Part shown: positions 46,521 to 56,516 of the stretch, piece by piece | Position numbering within the stretch: position 1 is the stretch's first letter | Layout of the letters: each line of letters starts with the position of its first letter | NCBI RefSeq assembly: GCF_014764405.1 | Contig: NZ_CP061725.1 | Coordinates: 3,906,001-3,970,000, forward strand | Reading direction: 5' to 3' | Length of the DNA stretch: 64,000 nt | Source: Micromonospora craniellae | Lineage (GTDB): Bacteria; Actinomycetota; Actinomycetes; Mycobacteriales; Micromonosporaceae | Made by a program: the position numbers and the translations under genes | The notes under the pieces: generated by a model | What the model was told of the DNA's origin: nothing | What the model saw: the letters and a program-made list of their open reading frames with translations, nothing else | Databases searched by the model: none

Positions 46521-46970
46521 ATGCGTACTGATCGGTTCGGCGGGCCGGCTCTGTCCCTGTTCCGTATGGTCATCGGCCTGCTGTTTCTCTGCCACGGGTT
46601 GTCGTCTCTGTTCGGCGTCTTCGGCGGTGCCCGGGGAAGCGGTGAACCTGTCCCCCTCGGCACGTGGCCGGGTTGGTGGGCCGCGCTGATCCAGGCTGTC
46701 TGCGGTGCCCTGGTGCTCGTCGGCCTCTTCACACGACCGGCGGCCCTGCTGGCGTCGGGCTCGATGGCCTACGCCTACTTCGTCGTCCACCAGCCCGAGG
46801 CGCTGCTGCCGCTGCGCAACCACGGTGAGCTGTCCGTGCTGTTCTGCTGGTCGTTCCTGCTGATCGCGGCCCTCGGTCCGGGCAGCTGGGCGCTGGACAA
46901 CCTGCTGCGCCAGCGCAACGGGGCCGCACTGGACCTGAAGGCGGCCGAACGCAGGTCCGTGCCGGCCTGA
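46521..46970 (+). CDS. DoxX-family membrane protein
   Basis: 149 residues with four hydrophobic helices (FRMVIGLLFLCHGLSSLFG and later segments) and Trp/Gly-rich loops (GTWPGWWAALIQAVCGAL). DoxX/SURF4-like proteins of this length are found in many bacteria with roles in redox or detoxification that are poorly known. ATG 46521 has GGAGG seven bases upstream. A two-tier hairpin follows the stop. Confidence 0.88.
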   Translation: MRTDRFGGPALSLFRMVIGLLFLCHGLSSLFGVFGGARGSGEPVPLGTWPGWWAALIQAVCGALVLVGLFTRPAALLASGSMAYAYFVVHQPEALLPLRNHGELSVLFCWSFLLIAALGPGSWALDNLLRQRNGAALDLKAAERRSVPA

Positions 46971-47007
46971 CCCCGGCCGGTCCGGCGACCGGCCGACGCT
47001 CGTGCGT

Positions 47008-47059
47008 GATCCTGGACCGGCTCTCCTCCGGCGCTGCCGGAGCCGACCGGTCCAGGATC
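47008..47059 (+). terminator. Two-tier hairpin after the DoxX gene
   Basis: The outer stem GATCCTGGACCGG (47008-47020) pairs with 47047-47059. An inner stem CTCCGGC (47026-47032) pairs with GCCGGAG (47036-47042). Located about 40 bases after the stop. Confidence 0.8.
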
Positions 47060-47166
47060 GACGCGGTCGTCCGGGCGATGGTGGCGGTGAGGAATCGCTC
47101 ACAGGCTGAGATCGAACGCTGACGAGCGCGGCGGGATTGCCTAGACTCGGCGGCACAACTGAATAC

Positions 47167-47300
47167 CTCATCCAGAGGGGCTGAGGGATACGGCCCGACG
47201 ACGCCCCGGCAACCACCCCGCGCGCTCATCGCTGAGCGTCCCGTGGGGCAGGTGCCAATTCCGTCCCCGCCGCAGGGTGCGATGTGGGGGAAGATGAGAG
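47167..47300 (+). ncRNA. SAM-I (S-box) riboswitch upstream of thrC
   Basis: Signature blocks are in the right order: CTCATC, GAGGGATACGGCCCGACGA, CCCGGCAACC, GGTGCCAATTCC and finally GATGAG. P1 pairs CTCATC (47167-47172) with GATGAG (47293-47298). The ribosome site GAGAGGA (47296-47302) overlaps the P1 3' strand by three bases and sits seven bases before the thrC ATG, so SAM binding should hide it. This suggests translational OFF control without a separate terminator. Confidence 0.93.
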
Positions 47301-47309
47301 GACTCGGAC

Positions 47310-48596
47310 ATGACGTCGACGCTCGCCCCTACCGGGATCGATACCACCGCAAGCCCCGCCCGCGCCCTGGTCTGTCGCGCCTGTTCCGCCCGTTACCCGC
47401 TGGCCGCGCAGCACGCCTGTTACGAGTGTTTCGGCCCGCTGGAGGTCGACTACGACCCGGCGGCCCTCGCCACCGTGACCCGTGAGCAGATCGAGGCGGG
47501 CCCACAGAACATCTGGCGCTACGCGGCGCTGCTCCCCGCCGGCCAGGACCCGGCCACCCGGGTCACCCTGGACCCCGGTTTCACGCCGCTGGTCGCCGCC
47601 GACCAGCTTGCCGCCGAACTGGGCATCACTGGCCCGCTCTGGATCAAGGACGACAGCGCCAACCCCACCCACTCGTTCAAGGACCGGGTCGTCTCGGTCG
47701 CGCTGACCGCCGCCCGGGCGCTCGGCTTCTCCCGGTTCGCCTGCGCCTCCACCGGCAACCTGGCCAACTCCGTGGCCGCCCACGCGGCCCGGGCCGGCAC
47801 CGCGTCTGTGGTCTTCATCCCCAGTGACCTGGAGCAGGGCAAGGTCGTGACCACCGCCGTCTACGGTGGCGACCTGGTCGCCATCGACGGTTCGTACGAC
47901 GACGTGAACCGGCTCTGCGGCGAGCTGGTGGAGACCGACGAGTTCGAGGACACCGCCTTCGTCAACGTCAACGTCCGGCCGTACTACGCCGAGGGCTCCA
48001 AGACGCTCGGCTACGAGGTCGCCGAGCAGCTCGGCTGGCGGATTCCGGCCCAGGTGGTCATCCCGATGGCCTCCGGTGAGCTGCTCACCAAGGTCGACAA
48101 GGCGTTCAGCGAGCTGGTCGAGATCGGCCTGGTCGAGGCGCCGGTCGGCGGGTGGAAGGTCTTCGGCGCCCAGTCGGCCGGCTGCAACCCGATCGCCACC
48201 GCCCTGCATGGGGGCGGCGACACCATCACCCCGGTCAAGCCGACCGGGATCGCCAAGTCGCTCAACATCGGCGACCCGGCGGCCGGCCTGTACGCCCTGG
48301 AAGCGGTACGTCGTACCGACGGCTGGATGGACTACGCCGACGACGACGAGATCCGTGCCGCCGTGCGGTTGCTGGCGCGTACCACCGGGGTCTTCGCCGA
48401 GACGGCCGGCGGGGTGACCGTGGCGGTGCTGCGCAAGCTGGTCGAGTCCGGGAAGCTGGACCCGACCGCGGAGACGGTGGTCTACAACACCGGCGAGGGG
48501 CTCAAGACGCTCGACGCCGTCGCCGGCGAGGTCGGGCCGACCCACCGGATCAAGCCGTCGCTGCGGGCCGCCCGCGACGCTGGCCTGCTCGGCTGA
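47310..48596 (+). CDS. thrC: Threonine synthase
   Basis: 428 residues, a PLP enzyme converting O-phosphohomoserine to threonine. The N-terminal zinc-ribbon-like CRACSARYPLAAQHACYECF precedes the catalytic domain. The PLP lysine lies in PTHSFKDRVVSVAL, and the phosphate-binding loop is ACASTGNLANSVAAHAA. ATG 47310 has GAGAGGA at ideal spacing. It appears to be transcribed alone with the SAM riboswitch leader, so threonine output is tied to the methionine/SAM branch at their shared homoserine node. Confidence 0.95.
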   Translation: MTSTLAPTGIDTTASPARALVCRACSARYPLAAQHACYECFGPLEVDYDPAALATVTREQIEAGPQNIWRYAALLPAGQDPATRVTLDPGFTPLVAADQLAAELGITGPLWIKDDSANPTHSFKDRVVSVALTAARALGFSRFACASTGNLANSVAAHAARAGTASVVFIPSDLEQGKVVTTAVYGGDLVAIDGSYDDVNRLCGELVETDEFEDTAFVNVNVRPYYAEGSKTLGYEVAEQLGWRIPAQVVIPMASGELLTKVDKAFSELVEIGLVEAPVGGWKVFGAQSAGCNPIATALHGGGDTITPVKPTGIAKSLNIGDPAAGLYALEAVRRTDGWMDYADDDEIRAAVRLLARTTGVFAETAGGVTVAVLRKLVESGKLDPTAETVVYNTGEGLKTLDAVAGEVGPTHRIKPSLRAARDAGLLG

Positions 48597-48698
48597 GGCG
48601 ACCGCGAGCCTGTCGGCCGGGCGGAGTGGGGCACGTCGGACCGATCCGCCGGGTAACGGGCTTTTCGCGGTGAGTGCAGAAAACACGCCGTCGAGTAC

Positions 48699-48854
48699 TT
48701 GACGGCAGGAACTGGGCGGCGCAAGATGCTTCGTGCGGGAGGGCGTTTCGCCGTAGACTTTCAGTCTTTACGACCCAGCGCCGGAGGCGTTGTGCGATCG
48801 ACCCTCCCGACCAAGCTTCCCGAAGGGGCCAGCGAATAATCGCTGGCCCCTTCG
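48699..48854 (+). ncRNA. Candidate small RNA or attenuated leader ending in a strong hairpin (48821-48854)
   Basis: TTGACG at 48699 with AAGATG at 48723 (18-base spacer) is a plausible promoter; TAGACT at 48754 is an alternative -10. The transcript would end at a perfect 15-bp stem (48821-48835 with 48840-48854) with a 4-base loop. It lies only 24 bases before the GNAT start, so it might be an attenuator for that gene or the end of the thrC transcript. No peptide frame is obvious. Confidence 0.4.
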
Positions 48855-48878
48855 TCCGTCGTCCCGCACGCTGCCGAC

Positions 48879-49898
48879 ATGGCCATCACCATCAGCTCCT
48901 TCGGTGCCGGCGACGAGTCGGCCATCGAGCAGGCGTTCCGGGTCGGCGCCGACTACTTCGCCACTGACCTGCCGGACTACCCCCCGTTCGGTCGGCGGCG
49001 GTTCACCTCGTTGTTCCACCAGCCGATGCCAGGCACCGAGACCCTCGCCCTGCTGGCCCACGTCGACGGCACCCCCGCCGGCTACCTGCTGCTCGACCTG
49101 CCGAAGCTCGACAACACCGAGAACGCCTCGGCCGAGCTCGTCGTCCATCCGGACCGCCGCCGCCAGGGAGTCGGTCGGGCGCTGTTCGAACGCGGCCTGC
49201 GCGTGCTGCGCGAGCGCGGCCGGAGACGGGTCAGCGCGACGAGCCGGGCGCACCTGCGCGGCGAGCCCGACCGGCCCGCCCCGGCCACCCATTTCGCCGC
49301 CACCGTCGGCGCGGTCGACGCCCTGGTCGACGTTCGGCGGCGACTGCACCTCGCCGAGCTGGACCAGGCCGCCCTGGACACGTTGCTGGCCGATGCCCGG
49401 TCCCGGGCCACCGACTACGAGGTGCTGTTCTGGCGCGGGAACACGCCGGACGATCTGATCGCCGACGTGGCGTACCTGGATGGGCGGCTGCTGGCCGACG
49501 CGCCCATGGGCGACCTGGCGTGGGAACCCGAGCAGGTCGACGCGGATCGGGTGCGCGGCACCGAGCGGGCGCTCCAGGCGCGCGGCAAGCGGCGCTACCA
49601 CGCGGGCGTACGGCACCGGGAGTCCGGCCGACTGGTCGCCTGGACCCTGCTCGACATGTCACCGACCGCCGACTGGCACGCCTTCCAGCAGATCACCATC
49701 GTCGACCCCGAACACCGTGGGCACCGCCTCGGCCTGCTCGTGAAGATCGAGAATCTTCGTCACCTGCTCGACCACGAACCGGCCGTCCAGGTGATCGACA
49801 CCTTCAACGCGGACCGCAACGGCCACATGATCTCGATCAATGAGCAGATCGGTTTCCGGGTGATGGACCGCTGGAGCAACTGGCAGCTCGACGTCTGA
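48879..49898 (+). CDS. GNAT N-acetyltransferase with two domains
   Basis: 339 residues. An N-terminal GNAT domain with acetyl-CoA loop VVHPDRRRQGVGRALFERGL is followed by a second, more degenerate GNAT domain containing VDPEHRGHRLGLLVKIENL. Double-GNAT enzymes in actinobacteria include mycothiol synthase-like proteins, but the mycothiol motifs are not obvious, so no specific substrate is proposed. ATG 48879. A strong hairpin lies directly upstream. Confidence 0.85.
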   Translation: MAITISSFGAGDESAIEQAFRVGADYFATDLPDYPPFGRRRFTSLFHQPMPGTETLALLAHVDGTPAGYLLLDLPKLDNTENASAELVVHPDRRRQGVGRALFERGLRVLRERGRRRVSATSRAHLRGEPDRPAPATHFAATVGAVDALVDVRRRLHLAELDQAALDTLLADARSRATDYEVLFWRGNTPDDLIADVAYLDGRLLADAPMGDLAWEPEQVDADRVRGTERALQARGKRRYHAGVRHRESGRLVAWTLLDMSPTADWHAFQQITIVDPEHRGHRLGLLVKIENLRHLLDHEPAVQVIDTFNADRNGHMISINEQIGFRVMDRWSNWQLDV

Positions 49899-49950
49899 GG
49901 TGTGACACGCCCCTACTGATCGCGGGGCTTCCTGTTGCATGATGGCGGGC

Positions 49951-51624
49951 ATGACGGAGACCCCGCACCCCCTGTACGACAGGCACCGCGACACCCTCGA
50001 CCGCGCGCTGACCGCCATCACGGAGCGCGGGTACTGGTCCGCCTATCCGGAGTCACCCAGCCCCCGGGTGTACGGCGAGACCGCCGCCGCCGACGGCAAG
50101 GCCGCCTTCGAGGCGTATCTGGGCGGAGACTTCCCGCTCGACCAGCCGGGCGACGGCGACCGGGTTGCCACCGAGACCAGCCCGTTCGGGGTGACGCTGG
50201 ACGTCCGCTATCCGCACGCCACCGCCGACCAGCTCGTCGCCGCCGCGACCGCCGCTCTGCCCGCGTGGCGTGACGCCGGTCCGCAGGCGCGGGTCGGGGT
50301 CTGCCTGGAGATCCTCGACCGGCTGCACAAGCACGTTTTCGAACTGGCCAACGCGGTGCAGTTCACCAGCGGACAGGCGTTCGTGATGGCCTTCCAGGCC
50401 GGTGGCGCGCACGCGCTCGACCGGGCGCTGGAGGCCGTCGCCTACGCGTACGCGGAGATGACCCGGCACCCGGGGACCGCCGCCTGGGAGAAGGCCGCCG
50501 GCAAGGGCGACCCGCTGCGGATGACCAAGACGTTCCACGTCGTGCCGCGAGGCGTCGCCCTGGTCATCGGCTGCAACACGTTCCCGACCTGGAACTCCTA
50601 CCCGGGCCTGTTCGCCTCGCTGGTCACCGGCAACCCGGTGGTGGTCAAGCCGCACCCGCGCGCCGTACTCCCGCTGGCCGTGACGGTGCGCTACGCCCGG
50701 GAGGTACTCGCCGAGGCCGGTTTCGACCCGAACCTGGTCCTGCTGGCCCCGGAGGCGCCCGGCGAGAAGCTGGCCTCGACCCTGGCCCTGCACCCGGCCG
50801 TCAAGATCGTGGACTTCACCGGTTCCACGGAGTACGGCGACTGGCTGGAGGCCAACGCCCGCCAGGCGGCGGTCTACACCGAGAAGGCCGGACTCAACAC
50901 GGTCGTGGTCGACTCCACCGACGACTTCGCCGGCATGTGCCGCAACCTCGGCTTCACCCTGACGCTCTACAGCGGCCAGATGTGCACCACCTCGCAGAAC
51001 ATCTTCATCCCCCGGGACGGCATCGACACCGACCAGGGACACAGAAGCTTCGACGAGGTGGCCGCCGGGATCGCCGCCGCCGTCGGCAAGCTCACCGCCG
51101 ACCCGGCGCGCGGGGTCGAGCTGACCGGCACCATCGTCAACGACGGTGTCCTGGACCGCCTCGACGAGGTCACCAAGGTCGGTACGCCGGTGCTGGAGTC
51201 GCGTACCGTCACGCACCCGTCGTTCCCGGACGCGGTGGTCCGTACGCCCACCGTCGTCAAGCTGGACGCGAGCGACACCGCGACCTACTCGCGGGAGTGG
51301 TTCGGGCCCATCTCCTTCGCCATCGCCACCGACTCCACCGCGCACAGCCTGGACATCCTCCGCGCGACCGTGGGGGAGAAGGGCGCGCTGACCGCGGCCG
51401 TCTACTCCAGCGACGAGGCGGTGCTGGCCGCTGCCGAGAGCGCCGCGATCGAGGTCGGGGTGCACCTGTCCGGCAACCTCACCGGCGGGGTCTTCGTGAA
51501 CCAGTCGGCGGCGTTCTCCGACTTCCACGGCAGCGGGGCGAACGCGGCGGCCAACTCGGCGCTCACCGACGGAGCTTACGTCGCCAACCGCTTCCGCATC
51601 GTGCAGAGTCGGCGGCACGCCTAG
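49951..51624 (+). CDS. paaN: Phenylacetic acid degradation protein PaaN (aldehyde dehydrogenase type)
   Basis: 557 residues. The N-terminal region MTETPHPLYDRHRDTLDRAL, then GYWSAYPES, is the PaaN-type lead. The ALDH core has GCNTFPTWNSYPGLF, VDFTGSTEYGDWLEA (NAD site) and catalytic Cys345 in YSGQMCTTSQN. The enzyme oxidises the ring-opening aldehyde in phenylacetate catabolism. Other paa genes are not in the window. ATG 49951 is preferred; ATG 49939 is upstream in frame but lacks the family's N-terminus. Confidence 0.92.
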   Translation: MTETPHPLYDRHRDTLDRALTAITERGYWSAYPESPSPRVYGETAAADGKAAFEAYLGGDFPLDQPGDGDRVATETSPFGVTLDVRYPHATADQLVAAATAALPAWRDAGPQARVGVCLEILDRLHKHVFELANAVQFTSGQAFVMAFQAGGAHALDRALEAVAYAYAEMTRHPGTAAWEKAAGKGDPLRMTKTFHVVPRGVALVIGCNTFPTWNSYPGLFASLVTGNPVVVKPHPRAVLPLAVTVRYAREVLAEAGFDPNLVLLAPEAPGEKLASTLALHPAVKIVDFTGSTEYGDWLEANARQAAVYTEKAGLNTVVVDSTDDFAGMCRNLGFTLTLYSGQMCTTSQNIFIPRDGIDTDQGHRSFDEVAAGIAAAVGKLTADPARGVELTGTIVNDGVLDRLDEVTKVGTPVLESRTVTHPSFPDAVVRTPTVVKLDASDTATYSREWFGPISFAIATDSTAHSLDILRATVGEKGALTAAVYSSDEAVLAAAESAAIEVGVHLSGNLTGGVFVNQSAAFSDFHGSGANAAANSALTDGAYVANRFRIVQSRRHA

Positions 51625-51732
51625 GTTTCTCACGGTGGAGGGTTTCCGGGCAGCCCGACCCGCTCCGGGCGGTCAGGCGTGATCCCTGCGTGGGTCGGGC
51701 TGCCCCGGAACCCTAATGAGTCACCAGAGCGA

Positions 51733-52263
51733 CTATGCGCAGCGACGCATCTGGAGTTCGCGGAGGGCGGGGACGGTCGGGTGCGGAACCCGTACACCGG
51801 TGTCGACGAAGCCGATCCGCTGGTAGGCCCGGTAGGCGCGGTCGTTGCCCACCACCACTTCGAGCATCAGCTCCCGCCGCCCGCAGTCGCGGGACCAGGC
51901 GCCCACCGCGTCGACCAGGTCTGCGAGCAGGCCGGTGCCGCGCCAGGCCGGGGTGACGTAGACCGCGTAGACCACGGTGACCGCGAGTTCCGTGGGGTGG
52001 GCGACACCGCCCGCGTGCCCGACCAGTCGACCGCCGGGATCCGCCACGAACTGGGCGGTGTGCGTGCCGGCCGAGACCTGGGCGATCCGGGCGGCGTACT
52101 CGGCGTGCGGGCGGGCGGCGGCCTCCGCGATCGTCTCCAGGAAGGCCAGCGGAGCGTCGGCGAGCATCTCCAGACGTAGGGCCCGCGCCCGGGCGGCGTC
52201 CGTCCGCTCGACCCGGCGGACGGCCGCCCGCAGCGTGCCGGTCCCGTCGATGGTGCTCGCCAT
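51733..52263 (-). CDS. GNAT N-acetyltransferase
   Basis: 176 residues. The acetyl-CoA binding motif is VYVTPAWRGTGLLADLVDAV, and the C-terminal part contains VVGNDRAYRAYQRIGFVDTG, a common feature of RimI/Pat-like relatives. The N-terminal helix ARALRLEMLADAPLAFLET is the acceptor-binding region. The substrate is unknown. ATG 52263 gives the best start. It is convergent with paaN (about 100 bases between stops) and divergent from the cold-shock gene. Confidence 0.85.
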   Translation of the reverse strand: MASTIDGTGTLRAAVRRVERTDAARARALRLEMLADAPLAFLETIAEAAARPHAEYAARIAQVSAGTHTAQFVADPGGRLVGHAGGVAHPTELAVTVVYAVYVTPAWRGTGLLADLVDAVGAWSRDCGRRELMLEVVVGNDRAYRAYQRIGFVDTGVRVPHPTVPALRELQMRRCA

Positions 52264-52474
52264 GTCGGCATGCTTACCACAATGACGTTCGGCGATGCCG
52301 CCAGTCGGAATATGCCCGATTTGTGGTCGTGCGCCGCCGTCACGCCTCGTGTACCGTGCGATTTCGGTCACCGTTTTCGGGGTCGTCGCGGATCGCTGAA
52401 AGCCGGTGGTCTCCGGGTGCTCGGCGTGCCGGTGCCCGGGGTAGTGGTACGCCGCGCAGAGTGAGGACAACACC

Positions 52475-52675
52475 GTGGCACAGGGCACCGTGAAGTGGTT
52501 CAACGCCGAAAAAGGCTATGGCTTCATCGCCGTCGACGGCGGGCAGGACGTCTTCGTCCACTTCTCCGCGATCGAGATGGACGGCTACAAGGCGCTGGAC
52601 GACGGCCAGCGGGTGGAGTTCGAGATCGCCCAAGGTCAGAAGGGCCCTCAAGCCGAGCGGGTACGCGTCATCTGA
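52475..52675 (+). CDS. Cold-shock protein (CspA family)
   Basis: 66 residues: MAQGTVKWFNAEKGYGFIAV and later DVFVHFSAI. RNP1 is KGYGFI and RNP2 VFVHF, which bind single-stranded RNA/DNA. The GTG start follows GAGGACAACACC. About 210 upstream bases may hold a long leader as in other csp genes. Confidence 0.95.
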   Translation: MAQGTVKWFNAEKGYGFIAVDGGQDVFVHFSAIEMDGYKALDDGQRVEFEIAQGQKGPQAERVRVI

Positions 52676-52805
52676 GCACACGCCGCGGCCACCTCGCCGG
52701 CTGATCGTCGGACGGGGTTACGGGACCGTGGCGGGGGCAGGGCTGCGGTACGTGGGCCGACCAGGGAAGATCATGGGCCGATCCAGCCATCGCTGAGGAG
52801 TGCTC

Positions 52806-54077
52806 ATGTCCGACCAGCCGCCTCCGGCGGGTCCGTCCTCGTCCTCCGACGAGCCGGGCCGGCCCTCGCCCGCGAACGAGCCGAACCGGCCCGCGAACGA
52901 GCCTGAGCCGCCACCTGCCGACCCCATGGCCTCGGTCCCGTCGTCAGGTGCCGGTGAGCCGTCCGGTGCACCGGCGGTGCCCGGCGTTCCGAGCGATGCC
53001 GGTGCTCCGGCCCATGGCGCGGGGGCGGCCAGCGCCCAACCGTGGGGCGGTGCTCCCGAATCCGGCGTGCTTGGCCAGCCGGGCGCCGCGACGCCCTATC
53101 CCGGGCAGCCCTATCCCGGGCAGCCCTATCCCGGGCAGCCGTATCCGGCGCAGGCGGCCGGGCCGTTGCCCTATCCCGGTCAGCCCTATCCGACGTCGTC
53201 CTACGGTGGGTACCCGCCCCCGGGATATGGCCTCGACCCCGCCAGCCCGTTGGTCAATCCGCCCGGTGCCGGTGTGGGTGGCTGGTACGCGCGCTGCGTC
53301 GGCGCGGTCCGCCGGGGCTGGTCGATGCTGCTGCCGATCGCCCTGATCACCCAGGTGCTGCCGTCGGTGGCGGTGGCGGTGCTGTCGCTTGCGATCGACC
53401 CCTCCGCGCGGTGGGAGGAACAGCTCACCAGCGACAGCGCCGTGCTGCCCGCCGGGTTCTGGGCCGATGCCTTCCTGTGGGTGGGCGGCCTGTTCGGGAT
53501 GGGTCTGATCGCCAGCCTGGTGCAGTGCGTCGGTTGGGCTGCCGGCACCTGGGTGATCGCGCGGCAGGCGGCCGGTGCGCCGGTCGACCTCGGCACGGCC
53601 CTGCGCTACGGGCTGCGACGGGCGTTCGGGCTCTGGGGCTGGACCCTGCTCGCCGGGATGATCGTGCTGTTCGGGCTCTGCCTCTGCTTCCTGCCCGGTA
53701 TCTACGCGGTGTTCGCGCTGGCGATGGTCGGCCCGGTCTACCTGTTCGAGCGGGAGAACCCGATCGTCCGTTCGCACCAGATGCTGCGGCAGCGGTTGGG
53801 CCTGCTGCTCGGTCGGTTGGCGATGGTGATCGGCGCAGTGCTCGGCGTATCGCTGGTCGTGGCCCTGATCGAGCAGGCGGCGCTGCTGCCGATGGGCACC
53901 ACTCCGATGGACACCCGGGCGGCGACGGCCGGCACGTTCGTGGTGACGGCGATGGCGGCGCTGCTGACCCTGCCGGTCCACGTCGCCCAGTTGGTCGGGC
54001 TGGTCGTCACGTACGCCGAGCAGCGGGCGCACGAGGGGCCGGTGAACGACGCCCAACTGGCTCACGAACTCGGCTGA
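52806..54077 (+). CDS. Membrane protein with a Pro/Gly/Tyr-repeat N-terminus and six helices
   Basis: 423 residues. The first 155 are disordered, ending in short PYPGQ repeats (53095-53150, codons nearly identical, 15 bases each). About six membrane helices follow from residue 170 (SMLLPIALITQVLPSVAVAVL onward), with a cytoplasmic DLGTALRYGLRRAFGLWGW loop. It resembles the membrane domain family of glycerophosphodiesterase-like or YciC-like proteins. ATG 52806 follows AGGAG at a spacing of five. Function is unknown. Confidence 0.82.
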   Translation: MSDQPPPAGPSSSSDEPGRPSPANEPNRPANEPEPPPADPMASVPSSGAGEPSGAPAVPGVPSDAGAPAHGAGAASAQPWGGAPESGVLGQPGAATPYPGQPYPGQPYPGQPYPAQAAGPLPYPGQPYPTSSYGGYPPPGYGLDPASPLVNPPGAGVGGWYARCVGAVRRGWSMLLPIALITQVLPSVAVAVLSLAIDPSARWEEQLTSDSAVLPAGFWADAFLWVGGLFGMGLIASLVQCVGWAAGTWVIARQAAGAPVDLGTALRYGLRRAFGLWGWTLLAGMIVLFGLCLCFLPGIYAVFALAMVGPVYLFERENPIVRSHQMLRQRLGLLLGRLAMVIGAVLGVSLVVALIEQAALLPMGTTPMDTRAATAGTFVVTAMAALLTLPVHVAQLVGLVVTYAEQRAHEGPVNDAQLAHELG

Positions 54078-54091
54078 CCCCGGCGGTCGTG

Positions 54092-54153
54092 CTTGCACTC
54101 GGCAAGGCAGAGTGCTAAACAAGTCATTGGCACTCGCATGGCGTGAGTGCCAG
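54092..54153. promoter_or_regulatory. Two CIRCE elements (HrcA operators) ahead of groEL
   Basis: First: CTTGCACTC-N9-GAGTGCTAA (54092-54118). Second: TTGGCACTC-N9-GAGTGCCAG (54127-54153). Each matches the TTAGCACTC-N9-GAGTGCTAA consensus with a few changes in the outer bases. Centre-to-centre spacing is about 35 bases. HrcA should repress groEL until heat stress. Confidence 0.9.
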
Positions 54154-54351
54154 TTGGTCGGGACGGTGGGGCCACCGCCGCACTCGGGGGACGACCCCGG
54201 GCGGGGCAGTGGCCGGTCGTCGCGGGCTATCCGGCCCGGCCGAGGAGACGTCGCCGTCGCCAGGTGGCGACGTCCCAAGGTGCGTACACCAGACGGCCCG
54301 TCCGGGGCACCACCCCGGCTGGTCCGTGAGTGTCCAGGAGGACAACGCCGT

Positions 54352-55974
<1,623 letters not shown>

Positions 55975-55992
55975 GTCCAGCACCACACGCCG

Positions 55993-56026
55993 GAAAGGGC
56001 GGGCCGCGTCAGCGGTCCGCCCTTTT
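55993..56026. terminator. Terminator after groEL
   Basis: A 15-bp stem (GAAAGGGCGGGCCGC 55993-56007 with 56012-56026) with a 4-base loop and one G.T pair. It has a short T run and lies 19 bases after the stop, serving the convergent gene as well. Confidence 0.85.
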
Positions 56027-56027
56027 C

Positions 56028-56270
56028 CTATGTCGGCAGCGGCCGCTCGTCGCGCCGCTGCTGCGTCCGGTCGTACGGTGGGCGGTGCAGAGCCGGCTCG
56101 TCGACCAGGATGAGCGGCTCCTCGGGTGGTTCGGCCGCCCCGCTCATCTCCGCCAACTGCTCGGCGTCGCCGTAGTCGAGCCGATCGGTCGGCAGTTGGG
56201 CCGGGAGTTCGGGAACCGCGACCCAGTGCACCGGCAGGGTGTCCCGGATCTGCTCGTCATCCGTGGTCAT
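56028..56270 (-). CDS. Small acidic hypothetical protein
   Basis: 80 residues. It begins MTTDDEQIRDTLPVHWVAVP, followed by an acidic middle and a basic Arg-rich tail. No family is recognised. ATG 56270 has GAGGAGG upstream (plus 56277-56283), a very strong ribosome site, so it is likely real and well expressed. It is convergent with groEL across the terminator. Confidence 0.65.
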   Translation of the reverse strand: MTTDDEQIRDTLPVHWVAVPELPAQLPTDRLDYGDAEQLAEMSGAAEPPEEPLILVDEPALHRPPYDRTQQRRDERPLPT

Positions 56271-56329
56271 GGCTGCCTCCTCTACGCAAAACGGTAGGGG
56301 GCGTCGATGGCCGGGGTGGGCGAACGGTG

Positions 56330-56464
56330 CTATCGGAGGCTATGCGCCGGTTGCCCCGTTCGGGGCGTCGAGCGTTCCTCCGGCAGGTCGAGCGCCCGTC
56401 GGCAGAGGTGCACCACCTCGGCGGCCCGCTCGACGGTCAACTCGACGATCGGGGTCCCGTCCAT
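56330..56464 (-). CDS. Possible very small hypothetical protein
   Basis: 44 residues (MDGTPIVELTVERAAEVVHL, then CRRALDLPEERS). The amphipathic helix pattern and the position 60 bases ahead of the neighbour on the same strand support a small gene, but the ribosome site is weak and the C-terminal residues look random. It could be a fragment. Confidence 0.4.
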   Translation of the reverse strand: MDGTPIVELTVERAAEVVHLCRRALDLPEERSTPRTGQPAHSLR

Positions 56465-56516
56465 GGCTGCCGACCCTAGATCACATTCGTGTCCGGTGTC
56501 AGGCCGCGATCCGGCC

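Noticed and set aside
47167..47300. SAM-IV riboswitch
   Set aside because: The block order GAGGGA, GGCCC, GGCAACC, GGTGCCAATTCC and GATGAG fits the S-box SAM-I class; the SAM-IV pseudoknot pattern is not seen.
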